DNA of 11,605 nt from Azonexus sp. (GCA_023150195.1 JAKLLI010000085.1:1-11605), one strand, 5' to 3'. Counted from the stretch's first letter, positions 1 through 7,402 are shown. Numbers and translations: made by a program. Notes: a model not told the origin generated them from the sequence alone.

Positions 1-591
1 AATCAGTTTGCACAGCTTTTCGTCCAATCCCAGACCACGGGCGATGATTTCCGAATAGTGCGCCATGCGCTGAATGTGCGCGCCGGTTTCCGGATCGCGG
101 AACTCGGCCGCGCGCGAAATCCGGTAGATCAGTTCGCGCTCGCGTTCACGGATTTCGCGAGTCCGTTCATCAACCAGCTCTTCCAGATACGCAGCACGAT
201 CCTGCAGGTATTTTTGCCCGTCGCGCAGCGAAAGCATGTTCTTGACCCGCGCCGAGAACTCAATGCGATCGATCGGCTTGGTCAGGAAATCGTTGGCCCC
301 GCCGCGCAAGGCATCGTAGCGAATATCCTTCTGGTCATTGGCCGTGATCATGAGCACAGGAATCTCGGTGCGTCCCGGGATGAGGCGAAACGCGCTGATG
401 AACTCCAACCCATCCATCACCGGCATCATGTAATCGACGATGACCAGATCCGGCAGATTGTCCTTGCACCAGGCCAGCGCTTTTTCCGGTTCGGCGAACA
501 AGGTGGGCTCGCAATCGCCCAGCTTGAGCACCAGGGCCTTGATCAGGGTCAGGTTGATATCGCTGTCGTCGATGATCAGAACGTTATGCAT
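1..591 (-). CDS. Response regulator with HD-GYP phosphodiesterase domain (N-terminal part, runs off left edge)
   Basis: Reading the minus strand from the ATG at 591-589 gives 197 codons open to the window edge. Residues 1-120 form a CheY-like receiver: acidic pair D8-D9, phospho-acceptor D53 in IVDYMMPVMDG, T83, and K105 in FLTKP. A charged helical linker (about 125-155) leads into AAEFRDPETGAHIQRM (161-176), the characteristic opening of HD-GYP domains, so the full protein is probably an RpfG-like cytoplasmic c-di-GMP phosphodiesterase controlled by phosphorylation. The HD and GYP catalytic motifs themselves lie outside the window, so activity cannot be judged. The upstream Shine-Dalgarno is weak, but no alternative start is evident just upstream. 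The gene diverges from yciB with 49 bases between start codons. No partner histidine kinase is visible here. Confidence 0.9.
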   Translation of the reverse strand, partial: MHNVLIIDDSDINLTLIKALVLKLGDCEPTLFAEPEKALAWCKDNLPDLVIVDYMMPVMDGLEFISAFRLIPGRTEIPVLMITANDQKDIRYDALRGGANDFLTKPIDRIEFSARVKNMLSLRDGQKYLQDRAAYLEELVDERTREIRERERELIYRISRAAEFRDPETGAHIQRMAHYSEIIARGLGLDEKLCKLI

Positions 592-624
592 CTCGTCGCG
601 CTGCCGTGAGGGGAATCGGTGCAG

Positions 625-641
625 TATATAATGCGCCGCCA
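625..641 (+). promoter_or_regulatory. Putative promoter -10 of yciB, positioned for a leaderless transcript
   Basis: A perfect TATAAT lies at 627-632, with 8 bases (GCGCCGCC) between it and the ATG at 641. Normal spacing would put the transcription start at about 639-641, on or next to the A of the start codon. No Shine-Dalgarno precedes this ATG. The -35 region (around 603-609) matches consensus poorly. The hexamer is seen directly; promoter function and leaderless translation are inferred. Confidence 0.5.
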
Positions 642-1246
642 TGAAACTACTCTTCGACCTTTTCCCGGTCATGCTTTTTTTCGCCAGCTTCAAGCTCGCC
701 GAAAAACATCCGGATGCCGCGGCCGACTATGTCAGCCAATTACTGGGGCAGAGCACGGTCAACCTGACTCAGGCCCCGATTCTGCTCGCCACGGTCGTCG
801 TCATTGTCGCCACGATTGCCCAGATCGTCTGGGTCCGGCTTCGTCACGGCAAAGTCGACAAGATGCTGTGGATCAGCCTGATTCTGGTGATCGTTTTCGG
901 CAGCATGACGCTGATCTTCCAGAACGAAGCCTTTATCAAATGGAAGCCCACCATCCTCTACTGGGTGTTTGCCGGCAGTCTCGGCATTGCCCACTTCGTG
1001 CTCGGCAAAGCGCCGCTGAAAAGCATGCTGGGCGAACAGCTCACCTTGCCCGACGCGCTGTGGCCCAAGCTGACGCTGGCCTGGGTCGGTTTTTTTGTCG
1101 TCATGGGCCTGCTCAACCTCTTCGTCGCCTTCAATTTTTCAACCGACAGCTGGGTTAACTTCAAGCTGTTTGGCGGCATGGGGCTGATGCTGGTGTTCGT
1201 CCTGGCCCAAGGCGCTGTTCTGTCCAAATACATCGAGGAAAACTAA
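641..1246 (+). CDS. yciB: YciB-family inner-membrane septation/envelope protein
   Basis: This 201-residue polytopic membrane protein matches YciB (also called intracellular septation protein A). It opens with MKLLFDLFPVMLFF, keeps the family block IFQNEAFIKWKPTILY in its middle, and has LTLPDALWPKLTLAW and WVNFKLFG further on. About five or six hydrophobic segments are visible, at roughly 5-20, 45-65, 74-92, 103-121, 143-165 and 172-193. In E. coli YciB sits in the inner membrane, contacts division and elongation proteins, and affects envelope integrity; its exact biochemical role is not settled. Length fits the family (E. coli about 180 residues). A strong -10 lies directly upstream, and the gene probably starts an operon with the next two ORFs: its stop overlaps the next start as TAATG. 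Confidence 0.95.
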   Translation: MKLLFDLFPVMLFFASFKLAEKHPDAAADYVSQLLGQSTVNLTQAPILLATVVVIVATIAQIVWVRLRHGKVDKMLWISLILVIVFGSMTLIFQNEAFIKWKPTILYWVFAGSLGIAHFVLGKAPLKSMLGEQLTLPDALWPKLTLAWVGFFVVMGLLNLFVAFNFSTDSWVNFKLFGGMGLMLVFVLAQGAVLSKYIEEN

Positions 1247-1527
1247 TGCTTTACGTCATCATCGGTGAAGACCACCCCGGCTCGCTGGAAAACCGTCTGG
1301 CGGCCCTGAATCCGGCATCGCTGGAAATCATCGACGACTCCGCCTTACATGCTGGCCACGCCGGCGCCGGCCAGGGCGGGCATTTTCGGGTGATCATCCG
1401 GTCGACCGCGTTCGCCGGGAAAAATACCCTTGCCAGACACCGCCTGATCTACGATGCTGCCGGCGATCTGATGCAAGATGCCATTCACGCACTCAGCATT
1501 GATGCCGCACCGCCGGCCCATGCATAA
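1246..1527 (+). CDS. bolA: BolA-family protein with a YciI-like N-terminus (apparent in-frame fusion)
   Basis: This ORF encodes 93 residues. From about residue 17 it is a BolA domain: LNPASLEIIDDSALHAGHAG (21-40), GGHFRV (44-49), FAGK (56-59), the RHRL block with the conserved histidine H65, and IHALSIDA at the end. BolA proteins act in the cytoplasm with monothiol glutaredoxins, binding [2Fe-2S] clusters, and are linked to stress and cell-shape control. The first 16-20 residues (MLYVIIGEDHPGSLENRLAA) do not look like BolA; they match the typical start of YciI proteins, which relatives commonly encode as a separate gene between yciB and bolA. A strong Shine-Dalgarno (GAGGAA, 1235-1240) sits at proper spacing before the ATG, and the start overlaps the yciB stop. 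I infer that a deletion joined the start of yciI to bolA. BolA identity is sure; the fusion history is inference. Confidence 0.88.
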   Translation: MLYVIIGEDHPGSLENRLAALNPASLEIIDDSALHAGHAGAGQGGHFRVIIRSTAFAGKNTLARHRLIYDAAGDLMQDAIHALSIDAAPPAHA

Positions 1528-1557
1528 TTTTTTTCGTTTTCACCCTCAGGAACTTTC

Positions 1558-2340
1558 ATGAAAAAAGCCCTTGGCCTGACCGCGCTGCTGGTCGCCTCAC
1601 TTGCCGCAAACTCCGCCATCGCCCAGACCAAGCCCTTTGTCACGGTCAACGGCCAGGCGATCTCGCAATCCGTGTTTGATGCCTTCATTGGCCAGCAACG
1701 CGCTCAAGGCGCCCCGGACTCGCCGGAACTGCAAGGTGCCGTGCGCGAAGAACTGATCCGCCGCGAACTGCTGGCGCAGGAAGCGCGCAAGAAGGGGCTG
1801 GACAAGAAGCCGGCCGTCCAAGGTCAGGTCGAATTGGCCAAGCAGGCCGTGTTGATCAGCGCCTTCGTCACCGAGTATCTGCGCGCCAATCCGATCAGCG
1901 ATGCGCAACTGAAGGCCGAATACGACCTGATCAAATCCAATCTGGGCAACACCGAATACCGCAGCCGCCACGTGCTGGTTGAAAAGGAAGAGGACGCCAA
2001 GGCCATCATCGCCAAACTCGACAAAGGCGAAAAGCTGGCCGATCTGGCCAAACAGTCCAAGGACCCCGGCTCCCGCGAAAAGGGCGGTGATCTCGGCTGG
2101 AGCCCGGCCAACACCTACGTCAAGCCCTTTGCCGATGCGCTCGTTGCGCTGAAAAAGGGGGAATACACCAAGCAGCCGGTGAAGTCGGATTTCGGCTATC
2201 ACGTCATCCAGTTGGAAGACAGCCGTGCCCTGCAAGCCCCCAGCTTCGATCAGGTCAAGCCGCAGCTGCAGCAGCGCGCCAGCCAGATGCAGGTTGAAAA
2301 TCTGGTGAAAGAACTGCGCGGCAAGGCCAAGGTCAACTAA
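1558..2340 (+). CDS. Exported parvulin-type (PpiC/SurA-like) peptidyl-prolyl cis-trans isomerase
   Basis: The 260-residue product has a Sec signal peptide (1-22, ending SAIA before Q23) and an N-terminal SurA-like helical region that starts at VTVNGQAIS. Its PpiC rotamase domain runs from about 133 to 224. Family hallmarks are RHVLV (137-141), GGDLGW (176-181), FADALVALKKGE and FGYHVI (212-217). It should catalyse proline isomerisation and assist outer-membrane protein folding in the periplasm. The N-terminal and C-terminal helical arms suggest chaperone activity, as in single-domain SurA/PrsA-like proteins. AGGA (1548-1551) is a good ribosome site for the ATG at 1558. It lies 30 bases after bolA and is the last gene before the terminator at 2363. 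It is smaller than two-domain SurA, so calling it surA would be wrong. Confidence 0.95.
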   Translation: MKKALGLTALLVASLAANSAIAQTKPFVTVNGQAISQSVFDAFIGQQRAQGAPDSPELQGAVREELIRRELLAQEARKKGLDKKPAVQGQVELAKQAVLISAFVTEYLRANPISDAQLKAEYDLIKSNLGNTEYRSRHVLVEKEEDAKAIIAKLDKGEKLADLAKQSKDPGSREKGGDLGWSPANTYVKPFADALVALKKGEYTKQPVKSDFGYHVIQLEDSRALQAPSFDQVKPQLQQRASQMQVENLVKELRGKAKVN

Positions 2341-2362
2341 CCCAGGCTGGCGCCCCCGGAAC

Positions 2363-2387
2363 AACCCGCCCATGTGGCGGGTTTTTT
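2363..2387 (+). terminator. Rho-independent terminator after the parvulin gene
   Basis: AACCCGCC (2363-2370) pairs perfectly with GGCGGGTT (2376-2383) around the 5-base loop CATGT. A run of six T (2382-2387) follows the GC-rich stem. It starts 23 bases after the parvulin stop and separates the yciB-bolA-parvulin cluster from the secretion locus. Confidence 0.9.
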
Positions 2388-2433
2388 ATTTCAAATCAGC
2401 CCGATAAGGAAATTCAAGGCACCATCCATCCCG

Positions 2434-2447
2434 TTCTCATGCGAGAA
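2434..2447. repeat. Short inverted repeat upstream of tpsA
   Basis: TTCTC (2434-2438) and GAGAA (2443-2447) form a perfect inverted repeat around ATGC, 34 bases before the likely tpsA start. It could be an operator half-site pair or a small hairpin in the leader. At five bases per arm it could also be chance. The rest of the 2388-2481 stretch shows no convincing promoter. Confidence 0.25.
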
Positions 2448-2481
2448 TCGCGAGGTTGCTTTTCGCGCCCCACCAGCACGC

Positions 2482-4344
2482 ATGCCCTCATTTTCCGCCC
2501 GCACCACGCTCACCACGCTGGCCGCCGCCGTCGCCGCCTGCTTTCCGCTGATTTCGGGCGCAGTGCCGCAAGGCGCCCATGTGCTGGCTGGTCAGGTCAG
2601 CATGGTGCAAACGGGCAAGGTGCTCAACATCACCAACAGCCCGGGCGCCATCATCAACTGGCAGTCCTTCAATATCGACCGCGGCGAACTGACCCGCTTC
2701 ATTCAGCAAAGCGCCCAAAGTCAGGTCCTGAACCGCGTCACCGGGGGCGATCCGAGCCAGATTCTCGGCGCCCTCCAATCCAACGGCCGCGTGTTGCTGA
2801 TCAATCCCAACGGCGTGCTGTTTTCCCGGGATGCCCGTGTCGATGTTGCCGGCCTGCTGGTCTCCACCCTGCAACTCAGCGATGCCGACTTTCTCTCGGG
2901 CAAATGGCGGTTTACCGGTAGCGATGGCGCCGGGGCAATCCGCAATGCTGGCGAACTCAAGACGGCAGACGGCGGCGCGGTCATTCTGATTGCCCCGCAA
3001 ATTGAAAATTCCGGCCTGATTCACACCCCGGAAGGCGACATTCTGCTGGCCGCCGGGCAGCAGGTCAGCATCGTTGATCCCGATCATCCCGCCATTCAGG
3101 TGGAAGTCGCCAACCGCACGGGAGAAGCGCACAACCTCGGGCAACTGATCGCCTCGCGGGTGAGCATTTTTGGCGGCCTGATCCGCAACACCGGGCTCGT
3201 TGAGGCCACCACTGCGGTACGCGGGAAAAACGGCCGGATCACACTGCGCGCCGATTCGCGTATCGACAGTCAAGGCCTCCTGCAGGCCAATGGCAATAAC
3301 GGCGGGGAAATCGTGTTGACCGCAGACCAAGGCCAAATTGCCTTGGCCGGTCAAGTCAGTGCCATCGGGCATGGCGCTCGCGCGCAGAACGGTGACGGGC
3401 AAGGCGGTTTGATCGATGTACGTGCCCAGGCCATTGCCATCGACGGGGTTCTCGATGCGAGCGGCAACCAGGGGGGTGGCGCCATCCTGCTCGGCGGTGA
3501 CTATCAGGGCGGGGCCAGTCCCCTGCCCTCTGCGTGGCGGGACAACGCGGCACTGATGGGCAAAACAACGGATGCCACACGCCCGGTCGCCGACAGCCTG
3601 CAAATCAGCAACGCCAGCCAGCTGAAAGCTGACGCCGGCATCCAAGGCGACGGCGGCGTCATCGTTGCCTGGTCGAACGGCCAAACCACGGCCGCCGGCA
3701 TGCTGAGCGCCCAGGGTGGCCAAACGGCGGGCAACGGCGGTCTCATCGAAGTCTCGGGAAAAAACCGCCTCGACTATCAGGCGCTGGCCAACACCCGGGC
3801 AGAAAATGGGCAACAAGGCACCCTGCTGCTCGACCCGGCCTCCCTGCGCGTGATCGCCAACGATCAGGACACCAGCAGCGCCGATCCCAGCCTTTCCCGC
3901 TTGCGAGCGGCAACCGTCGAAGCCAGCCTGGCCAGCAACAACCTGGTGCTGCAGGCAGACAACGAGGTCGCCATAGAGACCAACCTGGCGTGGAACGCCA
4001 ACACGACCTTGACCTTGAAATCGGGCAACACCCTCAGCATCAACGGCGTCCTGAGCATTTCTGGTCTGTCCGGTGGACTCGCCCTGTTGCACGGTGCGGA
4101 GGCCTATACCTTGGGGCCACTGGGCCGCGTCGACCTCCTCGGGGCCAATGCGCATTTCGCGGTCAACGGACAGAATTACCAGATTTTGCGCAACTGGTCC
4201 GGCAGTACTCCCATTGGACGACCTTCAGCGGCGTCCTGGATGGCTTGGGCCACACGCTCAGCAAGCTCAGCATTGATCAACCGACCGTCGATCGGATCGG
4301 GCTATTCGGCACGCTCTCCGGCACCGTGCGCAACCTGCAACTGA
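2482..4344 (+). CDS. TPS exoprotein (filamentous-haemagglutinin-like TpsA), 5' part of a frame-broken gene
   Basis: From the ATG at 2482 this frame gives a signal peptide (about 1-30, hydrophobic core LAAAVAACFPLISGA) and then a TPS/haemagglutination-activity domain. That domain includes GKVLNITNSPGAIINWQSFN, the NPNG motif at 108-111 inside LLINPNGVLF, and AGLLVSTL. It is followed by repetitive Gly/Asn-rich beta-helix sequence (GGEIVLTADQG, GNGGLIEVSGK, GTLLLDPASL). Such proteins are secreted through a TpsB pore and act at the surface as adhesins or haemagglutinins. An earlier in-frame ATG (2374) lies inside the terminator hairpin and lacks a signal sequence, so 2482 is preferred, though no good Shine-Dalgarno is seen there. 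Meaningful sequence stops near 4190-4217 (NGQNYQILRN). The tail to the stop at 4344 is out-of-frame, and the real continuation is in the +3 frame. The joined product would be about 1389 residues. Confidence 0.88.
   Translation: MPSFSARTTLTTLAAAVAACFPLISGAVPQGAHVLAGQVSMVQTGKVLNITNSPGAIINWQSFNIDRGELTRFIQQSAQSQVLNRVTGGDPSQILGALQSNGRVLLINPNGVLFSRDARVDVAGLLVSTLQLSDADFLSGKWRFTGSDGAGAIRNAGELKTADGGAVILIAPQIENSGLIHTPEGDILLAAGQQVSIVDPDHPAIQVEVANRTGEAHNLGQLIASRVSIFGGLIRNTGLVEATTAVRGKNGRITLRADSRIDSQGLLQANGNNGGEIVLTADQGQIALAGQVSAIGHGARAQNGDGQGGLIDVRAQAIAIDGVLDASGNQGGGAILLGGDYQGGASPLPSAWRDNAALMGKTTDATRPVADSLQISNASQLKADAGIQGDGGVIVAWSNGQTTAAGMLSAQGGQTAGNGGLIEVSGKNRLDYQALANTRAENGQQGTLLLDPASLRVIANDQDTSSADPSLSRLRAATVEASLASNNLVLQADNEVAIETNLAWNANTTLTLKSGNTLSINGVLSISGLSGGLALLHGAEAYTLGPLGRVDLLGANAHFAVNGQNYQILRNWSGSTPIGRPSAASWMAWATRSASSALINRPSIGSGYSARSPAPCATCN
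4190..4220 (+). other. Frame break inside tpsA
   Basis: Coding sense moves from the frame of 2482 to the frame of 4218. If one base is added between 4217 and 4218, the text reads STPIG then TTFSGVLDGLGHTL, which is the normal lead-in to a GLUG repeat region. No homopolymer or slippery heptamer is present. Relatives usually have roughly 35 more residues between the NGQ.Y.. block and the ..IG..FSG block, so a larger deletion is also possible. A sequencing or assembly error cannot be excluded. Confidence 0.8.
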
Positions 4345-6650
4345 GCCAGTTCAACCTGCGCAGCAAGACGTATCTGGGCGCCATTGCCGGCAAGCTGACC
4401 AGCACTGGCCACATCGCCAATGTCCAGGTACAGGGATCACTGAGCGGGATCGGTTATAACGGCGGGGCAGTCGATTACCGGGGCGGCATCGTCGGCTACA
4501 ACCAGGGCGGCCGAATTTCCGATACCTTTGCTGACATCACCATCCTTGGCGATGACCATCTGGGGGGCATCGCCGGCTATAGCGACGGGATCATCGAGCG
4601 CTCGGGCGCCTACGTCAAATTGTCGCTGCATCCGACGTCGCAGCCTTATTACGGCTGGGTGGGCGGGCTGGTGGGCGAACACGGGAATGGGGGCTCGATC
4701 AGTGACAGCTATGCGCTGGGCAGCGTCGCTGGCGGCACCCATGGCAGCCTCGGGGGTCTAGTCGGACTCAATCGCGGCGCAGCCAAGATTAACCGCAGTT
4801 TTGCCAGTGTTGCCGTCACCCGCCTTCCCGGAGATAGTTTGGCTGGTGGCCTGGTGGGTTATAACGAGCAGGGTGGCATCATCAATGGCAGCTACTGGAA
4901 CACAGCGCATTACGCCACCTCCGGTGGTGGCTCGGGTTTGAGCGCCAGCGCGCTGAACGTGGCGTCCAATTTCGTCGGCTGGAGTTTATCCAGTGACCTC
5001 AGCGCAAGCAGCACTTGGTATAGCAACGGCAGCAGCGCCCCGGTGTTGCGCAACCAGTTGTCGACCAATCGCTGGCTCGGGTTGGCCGGCGATCAGCAGT
5101 GGGCGACAGCGACGAACTGGACCCTCGGCCATGCGCCGCTCGCCTGGGAAAATGCCTTGGTGACGACAACGTCGGCCATCACGCTTGCTGGTGTGCAATC
5201 CGCCAAAAATCTCGTCAGCAATGCGCCGCTCTCCATCGCGGCCGCCAGTTCGCTGAACCTGGCGCAGGACAGCCGTCTGCAGGCGGGTCTCGCCTTGACC
5301 AGCGCCGATGCCGCACTACAGCTTGGCAACGGCAGCCTGAAGCTCCAAGCCGGGGACACGCAGGCCATTCAGCTTGACGGTACGCTGCAAGCGCCACAAA
5401 TTGCCTTCACCACGGAAGGTAGCGGCACACTGACGCAAGCGGCCAGCGGCCGCATTGTGGCCGACCAGCTGACCCTGGAGACCGTCGGTGCCGCGACTTT
5501 GAGCGGGACGAGTAACCAGATTCGTCGCCTCCAGGGCGAGGCTGAACAATTGACGCTGAAAAACCAGGGTGACCTGGCACTGGGCCCCCTGTCACTCACT
5601 CAGGGGAATCTGTCCACCACCGGGCAGTTGACCGTCAGCGGCAACGTGCAACTGGATGGCGCCAACAGCGATGCCGCCAGCACTGTCGGCCTCATCCTGA
5701 ATGCGGGCAGCGATCTCGTCCTGCAATCCCGCATCAGCAGCAATCGCGATGTGACGCTGGTTGCCGGCGGCAATTTCCGGGTTGACGGCGGCGACCTCGC
5801 GCCGAATACAGGCAAGCGCTGGCTGGTCTATTCGACCGACCCAAGCAGCGACAGCCCCGGGGCGCTGCTGGCGAATTTCCGTCACTATGGACTTGAGTAC
5901 GACCCGACGCGGGCGTACAGCGGCCCCGGCAGTGGTAATGGTTTTATCCATCGCACGTCGCTGACCGCCGACATCGTGGCCACTGCCCTCCACAAAATTT
6001 ATGACAGCACGGCGACCGCTCTCGTCTCTCCCAGCGTGCTTTCCCTAAACGGTAGCGGTACAGCGTTTCTGAACGCCACCTTCAGCTACGACTCGGCGAC
6101 CTACGACACCCCTCATGTCGGCAGCAACAAGGCAGTGACGCTCAATGGCCTGAATGTTACGGTCAACGAGGGCAGCACGGCAGTTTATGGCGTGCAGTTC
6201 AACCCGGCATTGCGCGGGGAGATCAGCACCGCCACGCTGACCCTGAGTGCGCAAGCAGACCAGCGTGAATATCGCCTGGGCAGCGACGGCCAGGCGCTTA
6301 CGACTTCCACCCTGATCCCCATCAGCCGAGGGCTTCAGGGCAGCGACAGCATCAGCGCGCTGACGCAGGCATTCGACAGCGGCCTGGTCGGCAGCACGAC
6401 CCTGAGCATCCAACCGGGCTATGTGATCAACGACGGCAATGGTGGCGCCAACTATGCCGTGCGGCTGTTGTCTGCGGCAGGTACGGTCACGGGACCTGCC
6501 GCAGACCTGACGACGCTGAGTTATCAGCCCACCACGCGCAGTCTCTCCTTGCTCTCCACCCAACTCAGCCAGAGCAACGCCGGCGCCACGGGCAACGAGT
6601 CGGATGAAAGCCGCCTGTCTGACGACCCGACATTAAGGCAATGCCGATGA
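4218..6650 (+). CDS. TPS exoprotein (TpsA), 3' part: GLUG repeats, YDG/MBG-like domain and C-terminus
   Basis: This frame continues the exoprotein for 810 codons; the frame is open further upstream, but sequence before about 4215 is out-of-frame shadow. It starts with TTFSGVLDGLGHTLSKLSID and six GLUG-type repeats (4377-4880). Beta-helical sequence rich in Leu, Gly and Ser follows. Then comes GKRWLVYSTDP and a YDG-like domain with KIYDSTATA at 5994-6020, where the family's usual YDG is YDS. An MBG-like end reads GANYAVRLLSAAGTVTG. The C-terminus is charged and ends Gln-Cys-Arg; that cysteine is the only one I find in the mature exoprotein. There is no toxin domain of the contact-inhibition kind, which favours an adhesin. 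Its stop overlaps the next gene as ATGA. With the break it is probably not made as a full protein, unless the break is an error. Confidence 0.88.
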   Translation, partial: TTFSGVLDGLGHTLSKLSIDQPTVDRIGLFGTLSGTVRNLQLSQFNLRSKTYLGAIAGKLTSTGHIANVQVQGSLSGIGYNGGAVDYRGGIVGYNQGGRISDTFADITILGDDHLGGIAGYSDGIIERSGAYVKLSLHPTSQPYYGWVGGLVGEHGNGGSISDSYALGSVAGGTHGSLGGLVGLNRGAAKINRSFASVAVTRLPGDSLAGGLVGYNEQGGIINGSYWNTAHYATSGGGSGLSASALNVASNFVGWSLSSDLSASSTWYSNGSSAPVLRNQLSTNRWLGLAGDQQWATATNWTLGHAPLAWENALVTTTSAITLAGVQSAKNLVSNAPLSIAAASSLNLAQDSRLQAGLALTSADAALQLGNGSLKLQAGDTQAIQLDGTLQAPQIAFTTEGSGTLTQAASGRIVADQLTLETVGAATLSGTSNQIRRLQGEAEQLTLKNQGDLALGPLSLTQGNLSTTGQLTVSGNVQLDGANSDAASTVGLILNAGSDLVLQSRISSNRDVTLVAGGNFRVDGGDLAPNTGKRWLVYSTDPSSDSPGALLANFRHYGLEYDPTRAYSGPGSGNGFIHRTSLTADIVATALHKIYDSTATALVSPSVLSLNGSGTAFLNATFSYDSATYDTPHVGSNKAVTLNGLNVTVNEGSTAVYGVQFNPALRGEISTATLTLSAQADQREYRLGSDGQALTTSTLIPISRGLQGSDSISALTQAFDSGLVGSTTLSIQPGYVINDGNGGANYAVRLLSAAGTVTGPAADLTTLSYQPTTRSLSLLSTQLSQSNAGATGNESDESRLSDDPTLRQCR
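4377..4880 (+). repeat. Array of six GLUG-type protein repeats
   Basis: The translated motif Gly-Gly-(Ile/Leu)-(Val/Ala)-Gly-X recurs with starts at 4482, 4563, 4662, 4752 and 4845, preceded by a divergent copy (GAIAGK) at 4377. Spacing is 27-35 codons. GLUG repeats are a known beta-structured module of bacterial surface adhesins. The DNA copies have diverged, so this is an old protein repeat and not a recent tandem duplication. Confidence 0.75.
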
Positions 6651-7402
6651 TTTTTCGCTTTTTCCGCCTGTTGACCGTAATGCTCTGCCTGCCGGCCTGC
6701 GCACTGGCTGATCCGGCAGCCACTTTGGCAATGGTGGACGGCACAGTCTATCTTGTCCGCAGTGATGGCAAGCGCCTGTTGCTGGCAGCCGGATCGACGC
6801 TGGCCGCGGGGGATGTCATCACCACCGAACGCAGTTCTTACGCCAAGTTGCGCTTCAGCGATGGTGCCGAGGTCGCACTGCGGCCATCCTCCCGGCTCGC
6901 CATCGATGATTACCGCTTCGACGAAGCCAGGCCCGCGGATGATGCGGCGCTGATCCGCCTGCTCAAGGGGGGCTTGCGCACCGTCACCGGGCTGATTGGA
7001 AAACGCGGCAATCAGGATGCCTATCGCCTGCAGGGCGGCACCGCCACCATCGGTATTCGCGGCACGGATTTCGTCGCGCGCCTGTGCGCGAAGGAGCATT
7101 GTGAGGAACAGGACGAGGAGATTGCCGATGACGATGCGCCAGCCAAGCCAGCGCAAAAATCGCCGGCCACCACGGCAGGTGACGCCCTACCTCACGGTCC
7201 CGGCCTGTACACCGAGGTCAAATCAGGCAGCGTGATCGTTCGTCAGGACGGCCGTACCCTGATACTGCGCAAAGGCGAAACCGGGTTTGCCGCCCGTAAC
7301 GGCCTCGATCTCTACCGACTGAACACCCAGCCCAATTTCCTGCAACAGGATGCCTGGATGCGCTCCATGCGCATCGATCCGGCGGCTTGCAGAACCCGTT
7401 AA
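6647..7402 (+). CDS. Exported FecR-domain protein within a two-partner secretion operon
   Basis: From the ATG at 6647 the product has 251 residues: a signal peptide (1-21, ending ALA before D22) and a FecR-type beta domain (about 25-95), with VDGTVYLVRSDGKRLLLAAG, AGDVITT, YAKLRFSDGAEVALRPSS and LAIDDYRF. A second conserved block has GGLRTVTGLIGKRG and TATIGIRGTDF, followed by an acidic Pro/Ala-rich insert (about 150-180) and GLYTEVKSGSVIV. AAGG at 6635-6638 is 8 bases before 6647 but only 2 before the ATG at 6641, so 6647 is preferred; it also overlaps the tpsA stop as ATGA, implying translational coupling. Cysteines occur at 147, 152 and 248. No ECF sigma factor or TonB receptor is nearby, so an anti-sigma role like FecR's is unlikely. 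A periplasmic accessory to TpsA secretion or anchoring is inferred. Confidence 0.88.
   Translation: MIFRFFRLLTVMLCLPACALADPAATLAMVDGTVYLVRSDGKRLLLAAGSTLAAGDVITTERSSYAKLRFSDGAEVALRPSSRLAIDDYRFDEARPADDAALIRLLKGGLRTVTGLIGKRGNQDAYRLQGGTATIGIRGTDFVARLCAKEHCEEQDEEIADDDAPAKPAQKSPATTAGDALPHGPGLYTEVKSGSVIVRQDGRTLILRKGETGFAARNGLDLYRLNTQPNFLQQDAWMRSMRIDPAACRTR

Noticed and set aside
2374..2481. Upstream extension of tpsA from the ATG at 2374
   Set aside because: It begins inside the terminator hairpin and would place 36 unrelated residues before the signal peptide.
2488..4155. Long minus-strand open frame opposite tpsA
   Set aside because: It is antisense to clear TPS-domain sequence, low in recognisable motifs, and explained by GC-rich codon use on the other strand.
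4216..4220. Programmed frameshift or slippage-based phase variation in tpsA
   Set aside because: No slippery heptamer, homopolymer or short tandem repeat is present at the break.
6689..6709. Lipoprotein signal in the FecR-like protein (LPAC)
   Set aside because: Proline before the last lipobox position is atypical, and a normal signal peptidase I site (ALA before Asp) follows directly.
6647..7402. FecR-type anti-sigma regulator
   Set aside because: It has a signal peptide instead of a cytoplasmic anti-sigma segment, and no sigma factor or TonB receptor is nearby.
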